Assembly (NCBI GenBank): GCA_039566865.1
Contig: CM076960.1
Span: 9,150,001-9,214,000 of the forward strand
From: Aurelia coerulea
Taxonomy: Eukaryota; Cnidaria; Scyphozoa; Semaeostomeae; Ulmaridae
Direction: 5' to 3'
DNA: 64,000 nt
Shown here: in pieces, positions 1 through 11,600 of the stretch
Layout of the letters: every line of letters begins with the position of its first letter
Numbering within the stretch: the stretch's first letter is position 1
Translations under genes and position numbers: made by a program
Notes under the pieces: generated by a model
Told to the model about the DNA's origin: nothing
Seen by the model: the letters and a program-made list of their open reading frames with translations, nothing else
Database searches by the model: none

Positions 1-665
1 ATAGTAGAAGATGGTACCGTCGTTTATGTCATTTTTTCAATCTGAAAAATAAACAGGTCCCAGAATATCTCTTCAATGAAATCCCTGCTGAGCGACAAAC
101 CAGCTATAATCTTAGAAATCAGAGGATGTATTCTCCCTTTATTGACAAGGCTGCACGTTTTTCCAATACATATTTTAGTAATGCGCCTTTTGAATGGAAT
201 TTACTGGATAGCGATACCAGGTGCTCCAAGTCTATTGCCGAATTCAAGCGAAAACTGCTCTCCAAGATACGTCCAACTGAAAACTGTGTTTACAACATAT
301 ATGATATTGAGGGTATTAGAATCTTAACAAAACTGCGCTTGAAGTTCAGTGCACTAAATGAGCACAGGTTTAGGCACAGATTTAACGCCGTAAGTCCACT
401 TTGCAATTGCAGTACAGCAAATGAGGATAACAAGCATTTCCTCCTGCACTGCCCTTTGTTTAACAACTCTCGTATGAATCTCCATGGCGAACTCTCAGAA
501 TTTCTGAACCTAGATATTGCCAACCTTGAGGATGATATCTTTTGTTCACTGCTATTGTATGGAAGTGTTGAATTTTCGTATATCATCAACAGAATGATTC
601 TTGAAGCTATAATAAAGTACATTAAATCGTCCAAGCGTTTTGATCTGGTAGATTACGAATCTTAG
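1..665 (+). pseudogene. C-terminal part of family A LINE polyprotein (5'-truncated)
   Basis: The open frame runs in from near the window edge and stops at 665. It matches the C-terminus of the full-length family A protein (50331-54116). Shared landmarks are the LLSKIRP segment, the TKLRLKFSALN stretch and a Cys/His knuckle with C-x-C followed by a late H-x4-C (CNCSTANEDNKHFLLHC). In non-LTR retrotransposons of the CR1/L2 type, this post-RT region is thought to act in nucleic-acid binding during target-primed reverse transcription; that role is inferred here. The endonuclease and RT would lie before the window. It is more diverged than the other copies: NDGIEDTEH in the others is STANEDNKH here. 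Confidence 0.8.
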
Positions 666-945
666 CATCCTCTGGAAACAAAGAATTCGTACTTTACATG
701 TTAGTGACTGTATCTGTATGAGTACTATGTGTGAATGTATCTGTGTGTACTAGTCTCTGTGAATGTATCTGTGTGTGTGTGTTCGTATTGGTCAAATTAA
801 CCTTATATATTTGAAAATGTAAGTGTCATCCATAGTGGGAACTCGCTGACAATATGTCCTTTCCCGCTATGGATGGCACGTAGTTTATAAATCTTGTTGT
901 TTGTTTCTTTTAATTGTTTTCATTGAATAAAGAAAAAAAAAATTC
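666..945 (+). other. 3' UTR and A-rich tail of the family A LINE
   Basis: This follows the stop at 665. It contains an imperfect TGTG/GTATCTGTG repeat (about 705-785), a paired CATAGTGGGAACTCGC / CCCGCTATGGATGG stretch, and then GAATAAAG with an A run ending near 945. Its position and A-rich end match a LINE 3' terminus. Confidence 0.65.
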
Positions 946-1211
946 CTCGAAATGACTTGACATTTCTTTTAAATTTATTCCCTTGAAACCATATTAGTTT
1001 TGAAACAATTAGAATACTTTAAGAATATGTTAAGGCTCAAAACAAGAATTTCTTAAGAATATTGAGGCTGGACAAAATTTATAGAATTCTTATAAAAAAG
1101 GGTGCAGCAGTAATATTTATCAAATGGCCAGGTATGCAAATTTAACGCATGAACTCCTATTGCGATCGATTCTAAAGCAATACAGCATTCTATCAGTAGT
1201 TTTACCTAATA

Positions 1212-1708
1212 TGTGCGGAACACGGGCGGGGGGGGGGGGAGGGGGGTTCATGGCTAAATTTTGGGAAGGGGTCTGCCGCGAGCATTTTCAAAATGGTACT
1301 GTTGGCTAGACCAATTTTTACGAAAATAGCACCCTTGGCTAGACCAATTTCGACCATTCTCTGCACCAATACGCAACATTTAAATTTGTATCAAATATAA
1401 CATAATTTAAGTGCGTGTTCATGTTTTTTATTGTTGCAATTCCGGCCTAGCAACGGTCTAGCCAAGGGTATCATTTTTGACAATATTGGTCTAGCGAACG
1501 GTCATTATGTCATATTTGATACAAATTTAAATGTTGCGTATTGGTGCAGAGAATGGTCGAAATTGGTCTAGCCAAGGGTGCTATTTTCGTAAAAATTGGT
1601 CTAGCCAACAGTACCATTTTGAAAATGCTCGCGGCAGACCCCTTCCCAAAATTTAGCCATGAAACCCCCCCCCCCCCCCCCCCCCCCCCCCCGCCCGTGT
1701 TCCGCACA
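1212..1708. mobile_element. Foldback MITE with poly-G/poly-C ends and TA target duplication
   Basis: Arms 1212-1412 and about 1505-1708 are near-perfect inverted copies around a spacer of about 90 bp. The terminus is TGTGCGGAACACGGGCGGG. TA flanks both ends (1210-1211 and 1709-1710), consistent with a TA target duplication. Each arm holds a long G (or C) tract and two copies of a GGCTAGACCAATTT motif. The G/C tract differs in length between the arms. There is no coding capacity, so any transposase would act in trans. Confidence 0.75.
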
Positions 1709-1715
1709 TAAACCG

Positions 1716-1905
1716 TATTTATCAGCTGATAATCCTAGTTTATCAAATTTTTGGTTGATAAACCTAGTTTATCACTTTGATAAACCCAGTTTATCGAAGA
1801 AATGTTGATAATCTCAGTTTATCAGTTGATAAACCCAGTTTATCGTGATAAACCTAGTTTATCAAGTGATAATCCTAGTTTATCAGTGATAAACTAGGAT
1901 TATCA
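1716..1905. repeat. Tandem cluster of palindromic GATAAACCTAGTTTATC units
   Basis: At least seven half or full copies of TGATAAACC(T/C)AGTTTATCA are spaced 20-30 bp apart. Variants include GATAATCCTAGTTTATC and GATAAACCCAGTTTATC. Each unit is its own inverted repeat, so a single strand could form a row of short hairpins. The block begins right beside the right end of the foldback element at 1708. Confidence 0.75.
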
Positions 1906-2473
1906 GGTTTTTGTGATTTTCGCGTGCCATAGATGTTCATAAAGTAGTACTTACCTTTTGCTCAAGAGAATGAATTTCCGGTGTAGTTTCGTATGAGGAT
2001 CCTTCGAACTGCAGGAAGCTACAGAATAATAATTTGTTCATTGAACTTGCACAAATTGGTTAATCAAAGTAAAAGTAATCATACCATTCCATTTGAACAC
2101 TTTTTGAAAAGATTTGTAATTGTGTAAGAAAGGGTCTACAGTGTCACTAAACCAAATAAATTATTTTCATAAATTAATAAAGAATATGCAAGTAAGTGAC
2201 ATTTCACGACTCTTTGTGATAAATTGGCATTCGTTTGGGAAATATGAGGGTTCAAAGTACCCAATTTCGGTCGTTTGTTGAAAAAAGTCGCGCACTTGAT
2301 GACGTAGATCCTGGGATGAAATGTCGGCGGCTCAAAGCGTTCTGCACGAACACAACCTGGTTGACCTACAAACAACAGCGCAGTGATAAAATCTCGAAAA
2401 TTAAAAACATTTATGATAGCTGCGTTGTGTTGGAATGGGAAAAGCAAGAATTTGAAAGAAAGAGGAATCTCCC

Positions 2474-2761
2474 CGGGGGGATGTGCCGTTTTTAAGGGTA
2501 TCGTTTTCACCAATTTTTTCTAGCACAGGGTATCAAAATAAGGCAATTTTTCTAGAACAGGTTGTCAAAACATGTCAAAGGGGAATATTTTGCTAGATCG
2601 GGTCGTTTTTCGGTCAAATTTCATGTTTTGAGTATACTTTTCACCAATTTTTTCTAGAACAGGTTATCATTTTGAGCGAAAAATTCTGGAGCAGGGTAAA
2701 AAAAATTTTTTCGTGGGCACACCCCCGTACAAATTTAAGTCAAGTAGCCCCCCCCCCGGGG
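2474..2761. mobile_element. Short non-coding insertion with C/G-run ends and 10-bp direct repeats
   Basis: GGAATCTCCC occurs at 2464-2473 and again at 2762-2771. The interval begins with a CGGGGGG run and ends with a long C run followed by GGGG. Inside are several copies of TTTTCTAGAACAGGTTATC-like motifs. The direct repeats look like a target duplication. The layout resembles the 1212-1708 element (poly-G/C ends and internal short motifs containing CTAG), but the sequences are not clearly homologous. Confidence 0.55.
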
Positions 2762-2878
2762 GGAATCTCCCTGCATAAAATCTGATTCTTTGAGTGTGAA
2801 AGACCAGTCGCATCAGCAGGAAGTTCGTTAACTGCTCGCAACAGTAAAAGCAGACGAATTTGGTAGACTGAGAACCCG

Positions 2879-2975
2879 TATGTTTGATTATGAGTCCTTC
2901 GTTGAAGCGGAATGGGTAGTGTGGGGGGAAGGGGTAATGGAGCGAAAACAAGGACGAAATATCATAAGTCTAGGT
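2879..2975. repeat. Dispersed repeat, inverted copy at 15938-16035
   Basis: The segment with GATTATGAGTCCTTCGTTGA, the GAAGCGGAATGGGTA stretch and AGCGAAAACAAGGAC is found reverse-complemented at 15938-16035. A shorter relative with ACTCATAATCATCCATACAT is at about 25385. It is non-coding. Confidence 0.65.
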
Positions 2976-3200
2976 GCGAACGAGACAGTACCTGCTGTTT
3001 TTGTCTCTTCTGAAGGCCATCAGTGGTGGGGCATAGAATATTTCTTTTGTCCGTAGATCGTCTCTTAAGATGTGGTGGTTGTTGTACCGGGTGCGCCAAA
3101 ATAAACTATGCACGTTTGGCAGGCCACAATAAATTGAATACTGGACCGATTTTGAAGATTTATGACTTAATATTTAGCAGAGAGCCTGAATTAGATTCTA

Positions 3201-3577
3201 GGATTTTTTTGCAAATTTTTCCGTTTTCAGGTCTTAGAGCTAGAAGCAAGTTTCTTAAATGTTCGTTTTCGAAAATATTGAAAACGAAAAAAAACGTCGA
3301 TCAAATTTTAAAAGATCCAACATGAATAAACAAAGAGAAAATGTTTTCAGGGGGATTTGGGGGTTCAGTATTAACTCTCGTACAGCAGATTACAATTGGT
3401 CGATTTCTAGATCGCAAATCACCACGAAAAAGTTCTCTCTTTGTCCATTCATGTCGATTCTTTAGAAAACTTGATCGATGTTTTTTGATCGTTTTCAGTG
3501 TTTTCGAAAACAAAAATCTTAGGAAACTCGCTTTTAGCTCTAAAACCTGAAAATGAAAAAATTTGCAAAAATCCCAG
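3201..3577. mobile_element. Foldback MITE (about 380 bp)
   Basis: The left arm (about 3201-3360) and right arm (about 3417-3577) are inverted copies at roughly 80 percent identity. Landmarks are GGATTTTTTTGCAAATTTTT against AAAAATTTGCAAAAATCC, and the ATGAATAAACAAAGAGA / TCTCTTTGTCCATTCAT pair. The loop is about 55 bp. Short open frames in it are mirror images of each other across the palindrome, so I do not call a gene. Confidence 0.65.
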
Positions 3578-3984
3578 TATGTAGACGATTTTCTTGATCC
3601 GGTTGTTCAGTGGATGGTAGGCGAGGGTGAATGGGATTCGGCTGTTGGTCTGTTTCCTGTCGACTGGCTGCTATATTGTTGGTCTGCTACATTATTTATA
3701 GATTTTGTTTTGTTTTATTTTGGTTTTTTTGTCCTGCTTATACTATTTATCTATGTTGCGTCACCACAATTTTATTCGATCTCATCCTTCGAATCTACTC
3801 TTCCTTTTACTCCTGTTCTACTAATCTTTCTTCACTTGATAACGGGCTCAGCTCGAAACGTCGTGTTTTATCATCTCTGTCCAAGTTACAATCATCTTAT
3901 TTTCAATAGTTATATTACAATAGCAACATTGTACGACACGCATACAAAAAGATTGTTTCTGCATTTATTGTTTTGATAAACCGG

Positions 3985-4051
3985 ATTACAGGGAACCAAA
4001 GAAACCAAAACAACAGTCTTTACTGACACTCCTGGACTCTTTGTGGTCAAC
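3985..4051. repeat. Solo end related to the foldback at 56852-58742
   Basis: Reverse-complemented, this reads CACAAAGAGTCCAGGAGTGT followed by CAGTAAAGACTGTTGTTTTGG. It aligns with the CACAGGGGGTCCAGTAATGT terminus of the 56852-58742 element. I could not find a matching second end to its left. Confidence 0.5.
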
Positions 4052-4090
4052 CTGCTAGTTGCTCATCTTGCTCTATCTTGGTAGGGTTTT

Positions 4091-5004
4091 TTTTTATATA
4101 TATTCCCATAAAATTTACAATCAACAGACAAAGGTTACAAGACGATGCCACAAGGAGCATGGAAATACATAGCAACCCTGCGACCATAACATTTAACATA
4201 GAGATTCAAATTAATGTTACATTTAAATATTACAAATTACATATTACAAAATAGCAAATGGCAAATAACAATGACATAATTTCGTCAAAAGAAATTAAAA
4301 CAATAAAAAACGAATGTGAGAAAAAAAACAGATTACAAGAGAGAGGAGGTTTTTAACAACAAACTTGGGAACTTACTGAAACCGTTCTGAGGCCTGAATA
4401 TATTTTAACGTTGCCTCGAGAATTATTTTATTTGAATCTAAAGATAACTTTTCGTGGCCATACAGGATGATTTGGAGCAAAGTTTTATTTGAAAGGTTTG
4501 TTAATCCATGGGGTTGCAATATCGCATTCACACTGTTGAGAAGATTGCGTCTATCTTCATCATAAGCATGGCAGAGCAGCAAAAAATGCTCCGTATCCTC
4601 AATACCATCATTTACAGGGCACAAAGGATTTAAAGTATCGCTGAAGTTATGTTTGAATTTGTGAAAATTCAGCTTGCTACGTCCTACATGAAGCTGTGTT
4701 AAAATTGATAAACCTTTTGGGTCGTGAATGTTTTAGATCAGTTTTGAAGGTGGACGGATGAGTGATAATAGTTTTTTCTTGAAAACATTCACTGAGCAGG
4801 ATTGTTGAATCTCAGGTTCAAGTTTTTCCCATGCCGACAAACAGTTTGGATAGAAACTTGATTCAAATCTCTCAGTTCTCGCACGTATTTGCCCTGTTGC
4901 AGCTCTTCTGCGAAGACTGTAGTCAGATTCCTGAAGCTGAGGTACAGGAATTCTTGTGTAATCCGGAGTCAAATTATTGATAATCTTGTAGAAAAGAACA
5001 AGAA
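4091..5004 (-). pseudogene. 5'-truncated family A LINE insertion with 14-bp target duplication
   Basis: On the minus strand this encodes the C-terminal part of the family A protein: LTPDYTRIPVP, GQIRARTERFESSFYPNCLS, and after a frame break the Cys/His knuckle CPVNDGIEDTEHFLLLC. It ends in a T run (plus strand) at 4088-4095, the poly(A) of the minus-strand copy. CTTGGTAGGGTTTT occurs at both 4077-4090 and 5005-5018, marking the insertion exactly. It is short because reverse transcription stopped early, which is normal for LINEs. It is not functional. Confidence 0.85.
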
Positions 5005-5018
5005 CTTGGTAGGGTTTT

Positions 5019-5830
5019 AGCTCACCGTCCTAAAAAATCTTGCAACGTCCTGGTCTTCTCATCTTTGAGAAGAATGCCTTGAGAAGAAAGCCTTGGCCTA
5101 ACTCCGCTAGAAATCACCTTTGATCTTTGCATTATGGCAAGTTTTAACTGCGCTGCTATAACCAGAACATCTTTCAGAACTGGTTTCAATGTTTGTCGAG
5201 GTAAAGCTTGAATTTGACGTTCTCAAAAGAATAATTTACTTCCAAAATGTAAACAATTTATTAGGGAGTCCATAAAATGTGGCCTACAACATTGGCCTAC
5301 CATTTGGCTTGGCCTACCATTTGGCTTACCTTTGCCCACGGTTGGCTTACCTTTTGCGCACTTGTGGCTCATTGCTGGCATACTTGTGGCCCATTGCTGG
5401 CCTGCCACTGGCTTCCATGTGGCGCACCTGTAGCCTGCCTTACCTACCGCAAAAGCTCTATGAAGCCCCCGGGGGTTCATTTAATTCGAACACTAACCTA
5501 TAGTTGCTTGTCACTGAAATTTACCGAAAAAGGATGAATATAAAGCCTTGTTTTATGAAAAAAAATTTCGCGGAGAGAGAAATACATTACAACTTAAGAG
5601 TTACGAGCAACATCCATGCACGCAAATAGAAACTGTAAGTTTTCTGGGGCAGAATCTCTGGCGAAATTTGCCATTGCATATAAAAGAGTCCCGATCTGTA
5701 GAGTAACTTAAAAAGGAATTAAGTTTTAGAATTTTTCATGCAACTGTAGATTGTGCAAGGATTTTATTGTAAAATTAGGTTACATTTAGGTGACATTTTT
5801 GTATTAATAATGGCTGGCATAATTAGCCTA
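5019..5830. other. Non-coding stretch with a degenerate TTGGCTTACC/CATTGCTGGC repeat
   Basis: Between 5279 and 5440 there is a degenerate minisatellite of CATTTGGCTTACC and CATTGCTGGC words. Its opposite-strand open frames are by-products of that repeat. A short palindrome, GAAGCCCCCGGGGGTTC, lies at about 5463. I recognise no gene. Confidence 0.5.
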
Positions 5831-6300
5831 GTGCTATACACTACGCCAACCTTAACCCTATTACTACCGGGGGGGGCACAAAATGCCTGCGGCAAGGTTT
5901 ATTTGATGTAGTGTCGTCAGTTCGAAAGATAAAGAGCTGACATTTTGCAACTTTTCCTAAAATTTAATTGGCTAATTAAAACTTGAAGTTTTGTTTCAAA
6001 TTGGTAGACACTGATCACGTGACCAACCTCTTTTCAACACGTGGTCAGCTAGAAAAATAAAGTAACGAGTCTAGTGTTTGCCAGGATGATCTTGCATCAT
6101 TGAGAACACCACTAGAGCTAATACCACAATTCAATAGCTCTCGATTAGAGCTTTCAGCTGATATAAAAACATTTCAATTCATAATATCGTTAGCAATTTA
6201 ACGTTCATGACGTCATCAAAGATTATGACGTCATATAAATAATAACAAATGTATTAGATAACCTTAAATGGCCAAAATTGGTTTTATTAATCGTTATGAG
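5831..6300. repeat. Probable non-autonomous element remnant with a G-run end
   Basis: The words AACCCTATTACTACCGGGGG at about 5850 and TGACGTCATC at about 6210 recur in the same order in the element at 27340-28220, which has AACCCTATTTTAACC, a G run, and GATGACGTCA near its other end. No matching right terminus was seen. It is non-coding. Confidence 0.35.
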
Positions 6301-6737
6301 AAATTTTAAAGCATTTTAGAGTATTTACATCAGTAATAGCAGTGAAAGAGCTTCGGTTATTGCTCAGGTCAGTATGCATAATCGCTGAAATTCTTATCTG
6401 TATATCTCATTTGTAGCGATTTCTATAGATATTTCAACGAAGGTCAATATTCTTCGACCGGAAAATGAACGCAGCTCCGGCCCCAAACAAGCTATGTGCC
6501 TAAACATGTAAATAACTCTGGACGGACATCCCCACAACTGAGTTATATAAAAAAATTGCAAATAACTGAAGTATTTTAGCATCCACTTCAGTTTTAGTGA
6601 GGGTACTAGAAATTTTACCTCAAACGACCAATTTTGTCTCCAGGGGCTAGAAAGCGATGATCTCATTGGCTGACAAGCATGAAATTGCATGATTTCCGCA
6701 TGCTCTGGCAACCAGTAAGGATTTGAGCCTCATCTTT

Positions 6738-7228
6738 ATGAAGACCCATCCGCATATATGAAGAGTTCCCCCCTGGGCTAAGAATGGTCTCCCTTTCTCA
6801 TTCAAACCTCTCCTATACTCTCCTCTCGGGCCAACAAAATTTATGCTGGAAAAATAAGTCGATCTGTATAACTCTGCCCTTTCCTCCTTTCAAAAAGAGA
6901 GTCTGAGTAAAATAAAGCTCCAATCATTTCTATGGCTTGTTTACAGACGTCAAGGTATAAAATGAGCTGCTTTTCTGGGTTGTAATGAAGCTAAACTGAT
7001 ATTTTTTGGGTTTCCTGAAATTTCCTCGGCGTGTATGAAGACCCATCTGCGTATATGAAGAGTTTCCCCCTTGGCTAAAAATAGTCTCCCTTTCTCATTC
7101 AAACCTCTCCTATACTCTCCTTTCGGGCCAACAAAATTTATGCTGGAAAAATAAGTCGATCTGTATAACTCTGCCCTCTCCTCCTTTCAAAAAGAGTCTG
7201 AGTAAAATAAAGCTCCAATCATTTCTAT
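6738..7228. repeat. Direct duplication, two copies of about 193 bp offset by 298 bp
   Basis: The copy starting TATGAAGACCCATCCGCATA at 6738 recurs at 7036 as TATGAAGACCCATCTGCGTA. It continues through GGCCAACAAAATTTATGCTG and on to TCATTTCTATGGCT in both copies. They differ at a few percent of positions and are separated by about 105 bp that is not duplicated. It is non-coding. Confidence 0.8.
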
Positions 7229-7330
7229 GGCTCCAATGTATCATAATTGGTCCGGCAATTGTGATATGTCTAAAGATCATTCCCTTGTACACAGAAAACT
7301 GAGAGGGATTCAACCAATCCTTTGATGTCA

Positions 7331-7584
7331 CCGAATTCGCCCCTTACCCTGATTTGGGGGCGAATTTGAGAAAACAAAATCTCTATTGCACCCCGTAGAG
7401 AGAAGACGAAGATATTTGGAAAGTTTCGCGAGGATCAGTGCAACGGTGCTCGAGTTTTACACCACACAAAATTCGCTTCACGTTTTAATAATATAGATAA
7501 TTTAATGTAAGATATTGTCTCGTCATAAAGATCTTTCGATAACAAAAAGATAATTTACCATATGAAGTTTTCCCTCCTCAAACG
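7331..7584. other. No recognised feature
   Basis: AT-rich DNA between the direct duplication and the tail of the LINE at 7585. I see nothing identifiable. Confidence 0.5.
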
Positions 7585-10500
7585 ATTTTTTTTTTTTTTT
7601 TACATTCAATCTAAAAACTTACAATACACATTACTTAATTACACTACTTACAAAATACTATACCCTACTACTATTACAATACCATTTGGAGCAAAAAACT
7701 ATGACTGCCTCATGGCAACATAAAACAGGGAACACGAACATAGCACTACACGTAACGACGTGAAGAAGGGAATGGAAGGAAATGGAAGGAAACGGGAAGA
7801 TTTCTTGGGATAATATGAAAAATCTTTAATCAAGACGTTCTGTCTTGAGGATGTACGTAATAGTCAAAGTTAGAATTGATCTGTTTACCTCATAAAACAG
7901 ACTCTCATCACCGTACAAAAGAAGTTGCAAAAAGCTGTTGCTCCAGACAGAATGCCCACTATTTTGAAGTACAACATTAACACCAGTGAGAAGATTGCAT
8001 CTGTGTTCTTTAAAAGAATCGCAAAGCAGCAAAAAGTGTTCCGTATCCTCTATACCATCATTGATTGGACACATTGGATTTATTGTGTCTCTAAAATTGT
8101 GTCTAAATTTGTGAAAATTGAGTTTGCTCAGCCCGACCCTGAGTTGAGTTAAATATGCAACCCCTTTTGGATCATGAATACCATATACTGAGTTCGCAGG
8201 TGGCCTTATCTGTGCAGATAGTTTCTTTTTAAAAATGCTAACAGTGGGTGATGCTCTGATCTCAGGATCAAGTTTGTTCCATTCCAATAAACAGTGAGGG
8301 TAAAAACTGGCTTTGAATTTTTCCGTTCTTGCCCTTATTTGTCCCACGATGGGCCGACTTCTAATAGGATAGATAGTTTCATTGAGAGGTGGAATAGGGT
8401 CTCTCGTGTAATCAGGTGTTAACTCGTTGACAAATTTGTAGAAAAGAATAAGCCGCCTGCTCCATCTTCTTAAACTTAAGGGTTCCCATCCTAATTCATT
8501 GTACAATCTTTCCCGAGAAGTTCCTCTCCACGTTCCTGTTACTGCCAGTGCAGCAGCGTACTGTACTGATTCCAGTTTCTCCATCAAATGATTTCCCAAG
8601 CTACTTACATTGTCTTCCTTTTTCGGTATATGATAAATGACGTCACCGTAATCCAGGTGGGGCCTAACATATAGCTTATACAATTCATTCAAGGTATTTC
8701 TGGAAAGATATTTGGACAAGAATCTCAGCATACCAATTGCCTTTCGCGACTTACTTATCGCTGCCTGTATATGAGCAGAGAAAGAAAGTTTAGGGTCTAA
8801 TATTACTCCTAGGTGTTTATGTTGATCAACTTTCATCACTGGTGCATCATTAAAGAAGACTGGGGGGTGATCAGTTTTAGCAGTTTTCTTTGAAAAGATT
8901 AATTCCACAGCTTGTTTCCTTGGGTCTGGGTTGAAAGACATCCTCCACTTATGTGCCCACAGTCCAATGAGATCTAGGTCATGATTTAGGTCGCTAGCAG
9001 CTGAATTTGGGTCCTGCACAGTTGTGAAGAGTGAGGTATCATCTGCAAAAGCTTTACACTGCAGCTCAGGTTTTCAGTCAGGTCATTTATGTATATCAAG
9101 AAGAAAAGGGGGCCTAAAATTGAACCTTGCGGAACGCCAGCAGAAATATTTCTCCAGCTTGAGGACTGCCCATTCAAAACTGTCCTCTGTTTCCTTTCAG
9201 ACAAAAAACTTCGGAGAAGTAACAGTAGGTTTCCCGAGATTCCACATCTTCTTAGTTTATAAATGAGACCCTCGTGCCATACCCTATCGAATGCTTTAGA
9301 GATATCAAGATAGATAGAACGAACTTCTAGGGTAGGGTTACAGTCAAAGGCCTCGAAAATAGAGTGAGTTATAGAAAGTAGTTGATTTATTGTTGAGTCA
9401 CACGGACGAAAGCCTGATTGATTGGGATTCAGAAAATTTTCTGCGGTTAAGTGTGCGTACAAGGAGTCAAATATAAGCTTTTCCAGAACTTTGCCAAAGA
9501 TTGGTAGAAGAGAAATAGGACGATAATTTGTTTAAGGTTTTTCTCATTTTTCTTATGAACAGGTACAATATTTGCCTGCTTCCACACTTCAGGAAAGATA
9601 CCTTGACTTAGGCAGTTTTCAAAAATCAATTTCAATGGTTTTACTAGCGAAGCGTCACACATTTTTATCATACGAACTGAGATTTCGTCCCAACCATGTG
9701 CTTTGTTTGGATTGAGATTGCGAATGATTGTCAAGATCTTCTCGTCGGAGATAGAAAACTCAGCAAGTTGGGAATAGTTTGCTGGGAGGTCATGGGGCAC
9801 TTCACTGCCTGTGTCTAATGTTGTGCATTGCAGAATGAAGTAGTCATTAAATATTTGAGCCTTTGGTGCAAAATCCAATACAAAGACATCATTTTCGAGG
9901 AGAGGGTGTATTTCAGGTATCTTAGTCTTGTTAAGCATCTTATTTACCAACGACCAATACAATTTACTACCTGTCGATGGATTTGAGAGAGTGCGACCAA
10001 CTTTAGCAAAATATTTCTGCTTAGCATCTTCCACAAGTTTTGAGCCTTCAGTGATCATATTTTGAATGCCTTCAAGCATATCTGCCGGTTCTCCTTTTTT
10101 AACGAAAGATTTATAGGCGTGATTTTTTTTCCTGAAAAAAGTTTTTATATTTTGGGTGATCCAAGCAGCCTGGTGAGGCCTTATCGTTTTAAGCCTGTTC
10201 GGTATAAAATTCGAGCAGAAATTTAGAAGGACCTCATTCAAAATCTTGACTTGATCATCAGGATGTCTAACCGTCTCAAATGATTCATGCCAGTTATACA
10301 TTTCGATACTTTTTCTGATAGCGAGAAAATCAGCTCTATCATAACACCACAACTTACAAGAATATGGGGGTGGTGCATAGTTTTTCACGGACAGTTTGCC
10401 ATGAACGATTTGGTGATGGCATTGTTCATGAAGGGAAGGGTGAACGCCCGACTCAATGAACAGATTTGGCTGATCAGTAAACATCAAATCAATGCAGGAT

Positions 10501-11600
10501 TTTGACTGGCCAATTGTATGGGTGGGTTCAGAAATTAACTGATGTAGTCCTAGTTCTGATGTTAGTGGCTCGAAGCTTTTTCCCTCGTCATTTTCATTAT
10601 CGTTTGCCCACCACTGGGTGGAGCGACAGTTGAAGTCTCCTGTAATAATGACTGCGTATGGATTCTCAGTAGACATCTTTGACAACATTAGCTCAAAATC
10701 AATCATAAAATTTTCAAATTCGTGCTGGTCCTGGCAAGGACTTCTGTAAACAACGACAAAGAAATACTTTTTCCTATCGAGACGAAGTTCACAAACAACG
10801 CATTCGGGTAGTGTCACAATATTTGTCCGGTTTGTTTTAGGAAGTGTCTCTTTGATATATAGACCAACTCCGCCTCTCTTTGTATTCGATAGATGACTAT
10901 TTGTAATAAGATCATACCCTTTCAGAATTAGCCTTTCTTCGTCAATAGTATCATCAAGGTGAGTCTCGACTATACCTATGAGATCATAGTTACATATTGA
11001 ATTGTATGCCTCTATTAAGGAAACACGGAGAAAGTCATAGGCAATAATGCTATGCAGATTCCAACAACAGAAACTTAAGGTATCAGGACCAGGATTTAGC
11101 TCAACATCACCACTAAGCAATATCATTCTTGAAAACACCCAATGTGTGTGGATCAAATGAAAAGTGAGGCAAACAGCATATGTCTGGAGATAGACCAGAC
11201 AAAGGAAACTAATTTTGCCCCATTTCGATCGGAACAGGCAGTAGAGAGCAAGAGGAATCCTTTTGGAAAGCTCAAAGACCAAGTACAGGAATACCCTGGC
11301 GTGCAAGTATGTGAGAGAAAATAAGGGCAAGAACGATGCGTTAGGGTAAAGCAAGTGACCTACGAAAAATTGAATCGCAATTGTAAATGGCAAAATAATC
11401 GCAGAGATGAAAATAAACGAACATGCGAATTTGTACAAACGGAAGACCTGCAGAAACATGGAAACGAGTGTAAGCGCACAATGAAATCTAACTGATCTTT
11501 GGGTGGAGGCACGGAAACAACCTATTGCTGCTCGCCATTGACAAATATCAACCAGCATCATACAATGGGAATCCCCTCACTGATGTTTTGATAGCCAAAC
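7585..11600 (-). pseudogene. Near full-length family A LINE (2A, endonuclease, RT) with two frameshifts
   Basis: Read on the minus strand from ATG at 11561. The N-terminus has the WRAAIG motif and several hydrophobic segments, then a 2A motif GDVELNPGP (11085-11111), then an AP endonuclease (CCWNLHSI, ETHLDDTI, VVYRSP, VIITGDFNCRSTQWW). The frame breaks near 9533, just before the RT block NYRPISLLP. The RT continues at 8986-9500 ([33 protein letters not shown]) and breaks again near 9048, inside the FADD active-site motif. The C-terminal region with the CPINDGIEDTEHFLLLC knuckle ends at 7826. A T run at 7585-7600 is the poly(A). Two frameshifts make it non-autonomous. The exact 5' end is unclear. 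Confidence 0.85.
11085..11111 (-). other. 2A ribosome-skipping motif in the family A copy at 7585-11600
   Basis: The codons read GDVELNPGP, matching the 2A consensus D-(V/I)-E-x-N-P-G-P. In characterised 2As the ribosome skips the bond between the last Gly and Pro. It lies between the hydrophobic N-terminal module and the endonuclease, as in the copy at 50331. Confidence 0.85.

Noticed and set aside
3563..3976. 137-codon hydrophobic plus-strand frame
   Set aside because: AT-rich, no motif, overlaps a competing frame (3631-3909) and starts in a foldback arm; no splice or homology support.
5223..5537. Overlapping Trp/Pro/Ala-rich frames on both strands
   Set aside because: They are read-through of a degenerate short repeat (CATTTGGCTTACC-like words), open in several frames at once.
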